NCBI GenBank assembly: GCA_910584235.1
Contig: CAJTZD010000001.1
Span: 62,001 to 126,000, forward strand
From: an uncultured Acetatifactor sp.
GTDB taxonomy: Bacteria; Bacillota; Clostridia; Lachnospirales; Lachnospiraceae
DNA: 64,000 bases
Direction of reading: 5' to 3'
The translations under genes and the position numbers were made by a program. The notes under the pieces are model-generated. The model made no database searches. It saw only the letters and a list, made by a program, of their open reading frames with translations, and had not been told where the DNA came from. This document shows, one piece after another, positions 42,454 through 50,496 of this stretch (the first letter of the stretch is position 1; the number at the start of each line of letters is the position of its first letter).

Positions 42454-44694
42454 ATGGAAGACAGCAGAATCATTAAAACAGAATATTCCGAGGAGATGCA
42501 GAAGTCTTTTATCGATTACGCCATGAGTGTCATCATAGCCAGAGCCCTTCCGGATGTGCGCGACGGACTCAAGCCCGTGCAGAGGCGCACCCTTTATGAT
42601 ATGTACGAGCTGGGGATACGCTACGACAGACCCTACCGGAAATGCGCGCGTATCGTGGGCGATACCATGGGTAAGTACCATCCCCACGGAGACAGCTCTA
42701 TCTATGACTCTCTCGTAGTCATGGGGCAGGATTTTAAGAAAGGACTGCCCCTTGTAGACGGCCACGGCAATTTCGGCAATATCGAGGGGGACGGCGCAGC
42801 CGCCATGCGTTATACGGAGGCAAGGCTGCAGAAAGTAACTCAGGAGGCTTATCTGGCGGATCTGGACAAGGACGTGGTGGACTTTGTCCCCAATTTTGAC
42901 GAGACGGAAAAAGAACCCTCTGTCCTGCCGGTAAAGCTCCCCAATTTCCTCATCAACGGCTCCGAGGGCATTGCGGTAGGTATGGCTACCAGCACACCGC
43001 CCCACAATCTGGGGGAGGTGGTGGATGCCATGAAAGCCTATATGCGCAATGAGAGCATCACTACAAAAGAACTGATGCGATACCTGAAAGGGCCGGACTT
43101 TCCTACCGGCGGCATCGTCACCAATAAGGACGACCTGCTGCAGATTTACGAGACAGGTACAGGCAAGATCAAAATCCGCGGCAAAGTGGAATTCGAGAAG
43201 TTAAAAGGCGGTAAGATCAATGTCGTCATCACGGAGATTCCCTACCCCATGATCGGCATGAACATCTCCAAGTTCCTCTCCGATGTGGCAGGGCTGGCGG
43301 AGTCCAAAAAGACCCTGGACGTGGTGGATATCTCCAACCAGTCCTCCAAGGAGGGGATCCGCATCGTAATAGAACTTCGAAAGGACGCGGACGCGGAGAA
43401 CTTCGTGAATCTTCTCTATAAAAAGACCAGGCTGGAGGACACCTTTGGCGTCAACATGCTGGCCATCTGTAATGGCAGGCCGGAGACTATGGGGTTAAAG
43501 GATATCCTGAAAGCCAACATGGATTTTCAGTTCCAGATTGCCACCAGGAAGTACAACAATCTGCTGTCCAGAGAGCTGGAGCGCAAGGAGGTGCAGGAGG
43601 GCCTGATCAAGGCCTGCAACGTCATTGACCTGATCATTGAGATCCTGCGGGGCTCCAAAGACCGCAATATGGCGAAAGCCTGTCTGGTGGAGGGCAAAAC
43701 TGCCGGCATCAAGTTCAAATCCAGGGAGTCCAAAATCATGGCGGCCCAGCTTTCTTTTACGGAGAGACAGGCCAACGCCATCCTGGAAATGCGCCTCTAC
43801 AAGCTGATCGGCCTGGAAATCGAGGCCCTCATTAAGGAGCATGAGGACACCATGGCCAATATCTACCGTTATGAGGATATCCTGGACCGGAGGGATTCCA
43901 TGGCCCAGGTCATTATCAACGAGCTGGATGCGTTCAAAAAAGCATATAGCCGCAGGCGCAGAACTGTCATTGACAATGTGGAAGAGGCTGTCTATAAGGA
44001 AAAGGAGATAGCGGAAACTGAGGTTGTCTTCCTCATGGATCGGTTCGGATATGCCAAAGTCATTGATTCCACAGCATATGAGCGCAACAAGGACGCGGCT
44101 GACAGCGAGAACAAATTCGTCTTTCCCTGCAAGAATACCGGCAAGGTATGCCTCTTTACTTCCGCAGGCCAGCTTCATACCATCAAGGTCATGGATCTGC
44201 CTTTCGGAAAGTTCCGGGACAAAGGGGTTCCCATAGACAATGTGAGCAATTATAATTCCGAGAAAGAGACCATTGTTTATATCACCAGCCAGACAGAGTT
44301 GAACCTAAAGCGGGTGGTCTTCGTCACGGCCCAGGCCATGATCAAACTGGTAAGCGGCGGGGAATTTGATGTATCCAAGCGCACTGTGGCAGCCACCAAG
44401 CTGGGAGAGGGAGACCAGGTTCTGAACGTAACACCCCTGGAGGAACAGCGGCATGTGGTCTTACAGACAAAAGAGGGATTCTTTCTGAAATTTGCCATGG
44501 AGGAAATCCCCGAGCAGAAGAAAGCCGCTCTGGGCGTGCGGGGCATGAAGCTGGGGCCAAAGGATATAGTGGAAAATGTATACTATACTTCCGGTCTCTC
44601 AGAAAGCTCTGTGGTTTATAAAGGCAAGACCATTGATTTAAACAAAATGAAGGCCGCCAAACGTGACGGCAAGGGGACAAAAATAAGAGTTTGA
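42454..44694 (+). CDS. type II DNA topoisomerase subunit A (GyrA/ParC type)
   Basis: This is the 746-residue breakage-reunion subunit. The winged-helix region has SVIIARALPDVRDGLKPVQRR and HPHGDSSIYD; the active tyrosine lies in AAMRYTEARL, near residue 117. The C-terminal beta-pinwheel (GYAKVIDSTAYER onward) has no QRRGGKG GyrA box, the motif needed for DNA wrapping by gyrase, and the protein is shorter than usual GyrA. That favours a topoisomerase IV or non-wrapping enzyme. It has its own promoter in addition to readthrough from subunit B. Confidence 0.9.
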   Translation: MEDSRIIKTEYSEEMQKSFIDYAMSVIIARALPDVRDGLKPVQRRTLYDMYELGIRYDRPYRKCARIVGDTMGKYHPHGDSSIYDSLVVMGQDFKKGLPLVDGHGNFGNIEGDGAAAMRYTEARLQKVTQEAYLADLDKDVVDFVPNFDETEKEPSVLPVKLPNFLINGSEGIAVGMATSTPPHNLGEVVDAMKAYMRNESITTKELMRYLKGPDFPTGGIVTNKDDLLQIYETGTGKIKIRGKVEFEKLKGGKINVVITEIPYPMIGMNISKFLSDVAGLAESKKTLDVVDISNQSSKEGIRIVIELRKDADAENFVNLLYKKTRLEDTFGVNMLAICNGRPETMGLKDILKANMDFQFQIATRKYNNLLSRELERKEVQEGLIKACNVIDLIIEILRGSKDRNMAKACLVEGKTAGIKFKSRESKIMAAQLSFTERQANAILEMRLYKLIGLEIEALIKEHEDTMANIYRYEDILDRRDSMAQVIINELDAFKKAYSRRRRTVIDNVEEAVYKEKEIAETEVVFLMDRFGYAKVIDSTAYERNKDAADSENKFVFPCKNTGKVCLFTSAGQLHTIKVMDLPFGKFRDKGVPIDNVSNYNSEKETIVYITSQTELNLKRVVFVTAQAMIKLVSGGEFDVSKRTVAATKLGEGDQVLNVTPLEEQRHVVLQTKEGFFLKFAMEEIPEQKKAALGVRGMKLGPKDIVENVYYTSGLSESSVVYKGKTIDLNKMKAAKRDGKGTKIRV

Positions 44695-44717
44695 CGAGAA
44701 AGACATGAGGGTTTGAG

Positions 44718-45266
44718 ATGAGAGTGATCGCGGGTACAGCCAGGAGCCTTCCCCTAAAGACACCGGAAGGGCTGGATGTGCGGCCTACCACAGACCGCAT
44801 CAAAGAGACCTTATTCAATATGCTGCAGTGGGATATCCCGGGGGGTATCTTTCTGGATCTGTTCAGTGGCAGCGGCAGTATAGGCATCGAAGCCTTAAGC
44901 CGCGGCGCGCGAAAAGCCTATTTTGTGGACAATGCCCAAAAATCCATTGCCTGCATTCAGCAGAATCTTATCTTTACGAAAATGGCGGACAGAGCCGTGG
45001 TGCTGAAACAGGATGTGCGAAGCGCTCTGGGCAGCATTCGGGAGGATTCGGTGGATATCATATTTATGGACCCGCCCTATGACTGCGGCGAGGAAAAAGC
45101 CGCCCTTGCCCTCCTCAGAGCCATGCCCTATGTGACCGAGGACACCGTCGTGGTGACAGAGGCGGCCCGGGACACGGATTTCTCGTGGGTTTCCCAGTTG
45201 GGGTTCTATATTACAAAGGACAAGCAGTACAGAACCAACAAACATATCTTTATGAAAAGAGGATAA
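44718..45266 (+). CDS. rsmD: 16S rRNA (guanine(966)-N(2))-methyltransferase
   Basis: This is a 182-residue Rossmann methyltransferase. It starts MRVIAGTARSLPLKTPEG, has RPTTDRIKETLFNML, the SAM motif LDLFSGSGSIGIEALSRGA and the catalytic FMDPPYD. It methylates G966 (E. coli number) of 16S rRNA. The order rsmD-coaD matches ylbH-ylbI of Bacillus. Confidence 0.95.
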   Translation: MRVIAGTARSLPLKTPEGLDVRPTTDRIKETLFNMLQWDIPGGIFLDLFSGSGSIGIEALSRGARKAYFVDNAQKSIACIQQNLIFTKMADRAVVLKQDVRSALGSIREDSVDIIFMDPPYDCGEEKAALALLRAMPYVTEDTVVVTEAARDTDFSWVSQLGFYITKDKQYRTNKHIFMKRG

Positions 45267-45268
45267 TC

Positions 45269-45754
45269 ATGAAACGTGCTGTCTATCCCGGAAGCTTTGA
45301 TCCCGTTACATTTGGCCATCTGGATGTGATCCGGCGGGCTTCCGAAGTATTTGATGTGTTGATTGTCAGTGTATTGAATAACAAAGTAAAGACACCATTG
45401 TTTTCTGTGGAAGAACGTGTTAAGATATTAAAAGATGCTACAAAAGGTATCCCCAATGTGGAGGTGGACAGCTTCACCGGCCTTTTGATCAATTACGCGG
45501 CGGAGAAGAATATTCATGTGGCGGTCAGGGGGCTGCGTGCCATCACGGATTTTGAATACGAGCTGCAGATCGCCCAGACCAACCGGAAGCTTTCCGGTGG
45601 TAACCTGGATACCATCTTTCTGACTACAAGCCTGGAGTACGCCTACCTCAGTTCCTCCAGCGTAAAGGAAATCGCCAGCTTTGGCGGGGATATCAGCCAG
45701 TGTGTTCCGGAGTTTGTTGCGAAAATGATTTATGAGAAATACCACATTCTTTAA
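45269..45754 (+). CDS. coaD: phosphopantetheine adenylyltransferase
   Basis: This is a 161-residue nucleotidyltransferase that makes dephospho-CoA from 4'-phosphopantetheine and ATP. It has YPGSFDPVTFGHLDVI with the TxGH motif, AVRGLRAITDFEYELQIAQ, and SSSSVKEIA, the ISSTxVR-like block. The ATG is 2 nt after the rsmD stop and AAGAGGA precedes it; the longer frame from 45185 lies inside rsmD and is rejected. Confidence 0.96.
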   Translation: MKRAVYPGSFDPVTFGHLDVIRRASEVFDVLIVSVLNNKVKTPLFSVEERVKILKDATKGIPNVEVDSFTGLLINYAAEKNIHVAVRGLRAITDFEYELQIAQTNRKLSGGNLDTIFLTTSLEYAYLSSSSVKEIASFGGDISQCVPEFVAKMIYEKYHIL

Positions 45755-45773
45755 ATAGACAGGAGTGACGTTT

Positions 45774-46370
45774 ATGAGCAGCAGAATAGAACAATTGATC
45801 GATGAACTGGAGGAGTATATCGAAAGCTGCAAACCCAAATTCATGTCGAATTCTGAGATCATCGTGAACAAGGACGAGATTGATGAATTGCTTCGTGAGC
45901 TGCGCATGCGTACTCCAGAGGAAATCAAGCGGTACCAGAAGATCATCAGCAACAAAGAAGCCATTCTCAACGACGCCAGAGCAAAAGCCCAGGCGCTGAT
46001 AGACGAGGCTACGGTGCACACCAACGAGCTGATCAGCGAACATGAGATTATGCAGCAGGCTTACGCCCAGGCCAACGGCATCGTGGCCACTGCGGCAAAG
46101 CAGGCCAGAGAGATTCTGGACAAGGCTACCATTGAGGCCAATGAACTGCGGACCCAGGCCTCCCGGTACACGGAGGACAGGCTCTCGGAGCTGGATTCCA
46201 TTGTATCCTCAGCCATCCAGTCCACCAATGCCGACTATGACCGCCTGATCGGCGATCTGGGTCAGTACCGTGACCTGATTCAATCCAATCTGCAGGCGTT
46301 GCGTCCCGCGGAGGATCTGGGAATGCATTTGGATGACCCTGAAGAAGACGACAAATTGGATGTGTTGTAA
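45774..46370 (+). CDS. coiled-coil protein of unknown function, DivIVA-like
   Basis: This is a 198-residue, highly charged protein, almost fully alpha-helical by sequence. It contains a middle with repeated Ala and charged residues (AILNDARAKAQALIDEATVHT) and ends in an acidic tail (DDPEEDDKLDVL). It has no membrane segment or catalytic motif. It lies between coaD and ylbJ. A role near the division site, as for DivIVA-like coiled coils, is only a guess. AGGAG at 45761-45765 supports ATG 45774; GTG 45765 is inside that site. Confidence 0.75.
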   Translation: MSSRIEQLIDELEEYIESCKPKFMSNSEIIVNKDEIDELLRELRMRTPEEIKRYQKIISNKEAILNDARAKAQALIDEATVHTNELISEHEIMQQAYAQANGIVATAAKQAREILDKATIEANELRTQASRYTEDRLSELDSIVSSAIQSTNADYDRLIGDLGQYRDLIQSNLQALRPAEDLGMHLDDPEEDDKLDVL

Positions 46371-46372
46371 AA

Positions 46373-46391
46373 ATGGAAAATTTCATTCCAT
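46373..46391. repeat. dyad ATGGAA-N7-TTCCAT
   Basis: ATGGAA (46373-46378) and TTCCAT (46386-46391) lie just after the coiled-coil gene. The arms match those of the dispersed dyad; the loop AATTTCA differs. Confidence 0.55.
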
Positions 46392-46395
46392 TAAC

Positions 46396-46444
46396 AGAAC
46401 CAGTTTCGTATGGAAGAAGTGCATTCCACGGGAGCTGGTTCTTT
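46396..46444 (+). terminator. hairpin between convergent genes, carrying the dispersed dyad
   Basis: AGAACCAG (46396-46403) pairs with CTGGTTCT (46435-46442), followed by a short TTT. The apical part contains TGGAA-N8-TTCCA at 46411-46428, a copy of the dispersed dyad. It probably terminates transcription or stops it weakly between the coiled-coil gene and ylbJ. Confidence 0.5.
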
Positions 46445-46488
46445 CCATATCCGGGCTTTTGCCGCCTTATTTCTTTCCATCGCATCCG

Positions 46489-47508
46489 TCAGCGCAGAAA
46501 TGAGCCGGGCAAAAAGAGGAACCAGCACAGGTAAAAAAAGCCGGTCACTGCAGTCAGCACAATTTTATGTAAAATGTAATCTCTGATGGACAGATCCGAA
46601 CCGCTGATACAGCTGTAGGTCTGAGCGATACAGGAAAATCCGCCGAATGAAAGCGCCAGCAGACTGTACAACGGCAAGAGTGTATTCCATAGAGGAAGCC
46701 CTTTCCCCGGTGCAAAATCCCATAGCTGCCTGAGTCCGCCCGTGATTTCAAATAATGGAGAGAACAGAGGCAGGGACCTGCCCAGGAGGATATGAGGAAT
46801 CAAATTCAGCAGATTAAACAGAATCATGTAGCCCCCCAGAGAGAGTATGCTCTGTACCGAGGCCTGAATGGAATTATTGGTTTCCTCCAAAAGCTTTTCG
46901 CCCAGAGAGATTCTCCGGGGTACCTCCTTTCCCTTCCGGACGCTGCCCCCGGTATCCTCGCAGGCAACAATGGAGGCCTGAAGACGCCCTGTCTGCTTCT
47001 CGGCCGAACCGGTAAGATCCCGAAAGCGTGTATAACGCAGCGCAAGGCCGTACAGAAGTGGAATTCCGTACATGCCGAAGAGATAGGGCAGCACAAGCTC
47101 TCTTCCGATTAGGGGCAGAGCAAAGCTGCAGAAATAGACCGGGCCGATGTTGTTGCAGAAAGCCAGGAGATATTCCGCCTCCCTTTTGTCAATCATCCCG
47201 CGCTGGTACAAATCATCCACCACCCTGGCGCCCATGGGAAATCCGCACAGGAATCCCATCAGCATGGCATAGCATACATTTTTCCGCACTTTGTAGAGTG
47301 GTTTGACGATTGGATAGATCAGCATGGCGACTTTGCCCGTAAGCCTCATCCTTACCATGATGCCGGAGAGTATCATGAAAGGCAGCAGGGACGGAATCAT
47401 TTTCTCGTACCATAGTCCCAGGCCCATGGCCGCGTAGGTTAAGCTCAGCCGGGAATTGGTCAGGATACACCCAAGCAGCGCCAGGAACAATACAGTGAGT
47501 ACTTTCAT
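46489..47508 (-). CDS. ylbJ: YlbJ-like sporulation integral membrane protein (nucleoside recognition/Gate domain)
   Basis: This is a 339-residue polytopic protein. It has Gate-domain blocks KMIPSLLPFMILSGIMV, MLMGFLCGFPMGARVVDDLY and AFCNNIGPVYF. In Bacillus ylbJ is under sporulation control and lies next to coaD (ylbI), as here apart from one inserted gene. The minus-strand frame is open far upstream (to 48000) but overlaps the pseudouridine synthase gene; ATG at 47508 with AAAAAAGGATA before it is chosen. Confidence 0.87.
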   Translation of the reverse strand: MKVLTVLFLALLGCILTNSRLSLTYAAMGLGLWYEKMIPSLLPFMILSGIMVRMRLTGKVAMLIYPIVKPLYKVRKNVCYAMLMGFLCGFPMGARVVDDLYQRGMIDKREAEYLLAFCNNIGPVYFCSFALPLIGRELVLPYLFGMYGIPLLYGLALRYTRFRDLTGSAEKQTGRLQASIVACEDTGGSVRKGKEVPRRISLGEKLLEETNNSIQASVQSILSLGGYMILFNLLNLIPHILLGRSLPLFSPLFEITGGLRQLWDFAPGKGLPLWNTLLPLYSLLALSFGGFSCIAQTYSCISGSDLSIRDYILHKIVLTAVTGFFYLCWFLFLPGSFLR

Positions 47509-47579
47509 TATAAAAATATCCTTTTTTGATACTATATGCGCGGCAGAGCGTCTGCATTCGCGCATTCCGGAGAGGGCAT

Positions 47580-48290
47580 ATGATGCGGCTTGACAAATTT
47601 TTGTGCGAACTGAATACAGGCTCCCGAAGTCAGGTAAAGGCCTATGTCCGCCAGGGCATGGTGACCATAAACGGCAATCCGGCAACAAGTTCTGATCAGA
47701 AGATTGACGAGCTTTCGGATGAAATCCTGTTTCGCGGGAAAAGGCTGCAATACCAGAGGTTTGTCTACTATATGCTGAACAAACCCGCGGGAGTAGTATC
47801 TGCCAGCCGGGACGATACACAGCGGACAGTGGTATCGCTTCTTGGAAAGAACGCCAGAGAGGATCTCTTTCCCGTGGGCCGGCTGGACAAAGATGTGACA
47901 GGCTTCCTGCTTCTAACCAATGACGGAGAGCTGGCCCACAGGCTATTGTCTCCCAAAAGGCATGTGGATAAAATCTATCGGGCGGTTCTGGAGCATGCAT
48001 TGACGCCGGAGGATATCCGCAGCCTGGAATCCGGATTAGACATTGGCGAGGAACGGCCCACTCTGCCGGCGAAAGTGACAGTGTTGGAAAAAGAGGTCAT
48101 TCTTCTCACTTTGCGGGAAGGGAAGTTTCATCAGGTAAAACGGATGCTGCAGGCTGTAGGCAACCGGGTGACGGCGCTGCAGCGCATCGCTTTTGGCGGG
48201 CTTTGTCTGGATCCCTGTCTGCAGCCGGGAGAATATCGGGAACTGACCGGGCAGGAGCTGGATATCCTGAGAAAAGCCCCGGCAGATTAG
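47580..48290 (+). CDS. RsuA/RluB-family pseudouridine synthase
   Basis: This is a 236-residue protein. An N-terminal S4 RNA-binding domain (MMRLDKFLCELNTGSRSQVKAY, start block RLDKFL) is followed by the catalytic block FPVGRLDKDVTGFLLLTNDG with Asp in RLDKD. The motifs NKPAGVVSA and EGKFHQVKRML confirm the family. The rRNA target (16S or 23S) is not decided. GGAGAGGG at 47569-47576 sets ATG 47580 or 47583. It is divergent from ylbJ with only 71 bp between starts. Confidence 0.9.
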   Translation: MMRLDKFLCELNTGSRSQVKAYVRQGMVTINGNPATSSDQKIDELSDEILFRGKRLQYQRFVYYMLNKPAGVVSASRDDTQRTVVSLLGKNAREDLFPVGRLDKDVTGFLLLTNDGELAHRLLSPKRHVDKIYRAVLEHALTPEDIRSLESGLDIGEERPTLPAKVTVLEKEVILLTLREGKFHQVKRMLQAVGNRVTALQRIAFGGLCLDPCLQPGEYRELTGQELDILRKAPAD

Positions 48291-48311
48291 CCTTACAGGA
48301 GGACATCAAAG

Positions 48312-48986
48312 GTGGAAAAAGTATGGAAAGAAAGGCATGAGATGCTGTGCAATATCGACGCTGTCATATTCGACATGGATGGATCTCTGGTGGACTCCAT
48401 GTGGATGTGGAAAGCGATTGATATCGAATATCTGGGACGGTACGGCATTGCGCTTCCAATGGATCTGCAGTCTAAGATAGAGGGAATGAGCTTTGGCGAG
48501 ACCGCTGAATATTTTAAGGCACATTTCCCGATTCCGGAATCTGTGGAAGAAATTATGGAAGAGTGGAACCGGATGGCATGGGATAAATATATGTACGAAG
48601 TGCCGTTAAAAAAGGGCATTCCGGCATTCCTGGAGGGCTGCAAGGCTTTGGGGATCCGTCTGGGCATTGCCACCAGCAATTCCAGAATACTGGTGGAAAA
48701 TGTGGCCAAGGTACATAATCTGCGGGATTATTTCTCCTGCATCATCACAGGCACCGATGTACTCCGGGGAAAGCCGAACCCCGATATCTATCTGGCCGTG
48801 GCGCAGGAACTTGACGTATCCCCCGCCCGCTGCCTGGTGTTTGAAGATATCGTTGCCGGCATCCTTGCCGGAAAGAATGCCGGCATGCGTGTCTGCGCTG
48901 TGGAAGACGAGTACTCCGTCCAAAACAGAGAGGCAAAAAAGGAGCTGGCTGATTACTATATCGAAGATTATACCGGCTTATTTTAA
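48312..48986 (+). CDS. HAD-superfamily hydrolase (beta-phosphoglucomutase-like)
   Basis: This is a 224-residue HAD-IA phosphatase or mutase. Motif I is AVIFDMDGSLVDSMWM, motif II ATSNS, motif III with GKPNPDIY and motif IV FEDIVAGI. The small helical cap matches the beta-PGM/YcjU group. The start is GTG 48312, 9 nt after AGGAGG (48297-48302); an internal ATG at 48342 is the alternative. The gene abuts the tandem repeat at 48993. Confidence 0.88.
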   Translation: MEKVWKERHEMLCNIDAVIFDMDGSLVDSMWMWKAIDIEYLGRYGIALPMDLQSKIEGMSFGETAEYFKAHFPIPESVEEIMEEWNRMAWDKYMYEVPLKKGIPAFLEGCKALGIRLGIATSNSRILVENVAKVHNLRDYFSCIITGTDVLRGKPNPDIYLAVAQELDVSPARCLVFEDIVAGILAGKNAGMRVCAVEDEYSVQNREAKKELADYYIEDYTGLF

Positions 48987-48992
48987 ATGAGC

Positions 48993-49064
48993 AGAAGAGC
49001 ATTCCATGGAAGAAGAGCATTCCATGGAAGAAGAGCTTTCCATGGAAGAAGAGCTTTCCGTAAA
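48993..49064. repeat. tandem array of four 18-bp units
   Basis: The unit AGAAGAGCATTCCATGGA occurs exactly at 48993-49010 and 49011-49028, then with one change at 49029-49046 and a degenerate copy at 49047-49064. The array places TGGAA-N8-TTCCA dyads end to end in the gap between the HAD and SDR genes. It is a multiple of 3 and reads as (RRAFHG)n in frame with the SDR gene from ATG 48987, which directly follows the HAD stop. The SDR nevertheless probably starts at 49080. Confidence 0.9.
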
Positions 49065-49079
49065 GAGAAAGGAAAACGT

Positions 49080-49853
49080 ATGAATATCATTATCATTACA
49101 GGCGCCTCCTCGGGCATCGGAAAGGAATTCGCCAGACAGACGGATGCCCATTTCAACTGTATAGACGAATTCTGGCTTGTGGCCAGAAGCCAGGACAGAT
49201 TGCAGCAGCTTGCCGGTACCCTGAGACACCGAACCAGGATATTTGCAATGGACATCACCAGGACGGATTCCCTTGACTTACTGGAAGATACCGCTTTGCG
49301 GTATAACGCAGCCGTGCGGATGCTGATTAACTGTGCCGGTTACGGGATCATGGGAAACTTCTGCGAACAGGATGCGGAGCTTGCGTCCGGTATGATACAG
49401 GTCAATTGCAGGGCCCTGACAGACCTGACCCACCGCATGATTCCCTATATGAGATGGGGAAGCCGTATCATTCAGATGGCCTCCAGCGCCGCTTTCCTGC
49501 CCCAGCCAGGCTTTGCGGTCTACGCTGCCACCAAAGCCTATGTATTGAGCTTTTCAAGGGCTTTGGGAGAGGAGCTTCGGAATGCGGGCATCTATGTCAC
49601 CAGTGTCTGCCCGGGTCCGGTGGATACGCCGTTCTTTGACATTGCGGAAGCCACCGGCTCCACTCTGGCCGTCAAGAAATATACCATGGTAGACGCCGAA
49701 AGGGTGGTGTCTCTGGCGCTGAGGGATTCTTACCGCAAGCGTACCATGTCCGTGTGCAGCCTGCCCATCAAGGCCTTTCGCATACTTTCCAAGGCCTTGC
49801 CTCACAGTGTCGTTTTGCATGTGATGGAACAGATGAAGAAGAAAGGACTGTAA
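49080..49853 (+). CDS. short-chain dehydrogenase/reductase
   Basis: This is a 257-residue NAD(P)-dependent oxidoreductase. It starts MNIIIITGASSGIGKEFARQ with the nucleotide motif TGASSGIG, then NCAGYG, MASSAAF and the catalytic YAATK. Its substrate is not known. AAAGGAAAA before ATG 49080 sets the start; the longer frame from 48987 would add 31 residues made by the 18-bp repeats. The C-terminus (FRILSKALPHSVVLHVMEQMKKKGL, shown by its last block MEQMKKKGL) is basic. Confidence 0.9.
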   Translation: MNIIIITGASSGIGKEFARQTDAHFNCIDEFWLVARSQDRLQQLAGTLRHRTRIFAMDITRTDSLDLLEDTALRYNAAVRMLINCAGYGIMGNFCEQDAELASGMIQVNCRALTDLTHRMIPYMRWGSRIIQMASSAAFLPQPGFAVYAATKAYVLSFSRALGEELRNAGIYVTSVCPGPVDTPFFDIAEATGSTLAVKKYTMVDAERVVSLALRDSYRKRTMSVCSLPIKAFRILSKALPHSVVLHVMEQMKKKGL

Positions 49854-49856
49854 ATC

Positions 49857-50444
49857 ATGCAGCTGAAGCGATTGTTCTCCACAGAAAGCGTAAAAGGGAC
49901 AAAAGATTATCTGAACACCCAAAAAAAGTATGAGCTGATCCGCACTGCGCTCTATTTTGCCATCTCCGTTTCCCTGTTCGTAGCAGGGTATATCCAGACG
50001 CGCCAAAGGATGAACCTGCTCACCGTCGTGGCCGTACTGGGCTGTCTTCCCGCCAGCAAAAGCGCTGTGGCGGCAATCATGTTCCTGCGCTTTCATAGCT
50101 GCAGCCGAGATGCGTCCGCTGAGATTGAACCGCACGTCCGGGGGCTAAGCTGTCTGTATGACATGGTATTCACCTCCTATAAGAAAAATTACGTGATAGG
50201 TCACATTGCAGTCTGCGGGAACACGATATGCGGCTATGCGGAAAATGACAAAGATTTTAATGAAAATGATTTCTACAAGCACATCGGCGATATCTTAAAA
50301 ATGGACGGACATAAGAATATCACCGTGAAGATATTTACCAGCCTGCCCAAATATACGGAACGGCTGGAACAGATGAAAGGGCTGGAGCATGACGAGGCTC
50401 TGACACAGGCAGTCATCTCTACCCTGAAGAGCGTGGCATTATAG
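49857..50444 (+). CDS. hypothetical protein with membrane segments
   Basis: I do not recognise this 195-residue protein. Two hydrophobic segments lie at about residues 31-45 and 52-76 (YFAISVSLFVAGYI and LLTVVAVLGCLPASKSAVAAI); the rest is cytoplasmic by charge, with a possible alpha/beta domain (GHIAVCGNTICGY, ITVKIFTSLPKYTE). It starts 4 nt after the SDR stop and so shares its transcript. A dyad copy follows the stop. Confidence 0.7.
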   Translation: MQLKRLFSTESVKGTKDYLNTQKKYELIRTALYFAISVSLFVAGYIQTRQRMNLLTVVAVLGCLPASKSAVAAIMFLRFHSCSRDASAEIEPHVRGLSCLYDMVFTSYKKNYVIGHIAVCGNTICGYAENDKDFNENDFYKHIGDILKMDGHKNITVKIFTSLPKYTERLEQMKGLEHDEALTQAVISTLKSVAL

Positions 50445-50464
50445 ATGGAAGAAAGGTATTCCGT
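50445..50464. repeat. copy of dispersed dyad ATGGAA-N8-TTCCGT
   Basis: ATGGAA (50445-50450) and TTCCGT (50459-50464), loop GAAAGGTA, directly after the stop codon at 50442-50444. A half-copy ATGCATTCCGGAG follows at about 50472-50484. Confidence 0.6.
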
Positions 50465-50496
50465 CAAAGAAATGCATTCCGGAGAAATAAAATCAT

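Noticed and set aside
46489..48000. 503-residue version of ylbJ
   Set aside because: The extra N-terminal part lies opposite the pseudouridine synthase gene; a start with ribosome binding site at 47508 fits the family.
48993..49064. CRISPR array
   Set aside because: The 18-bp units are directly adjacent with no spacers and there are no cas genes.
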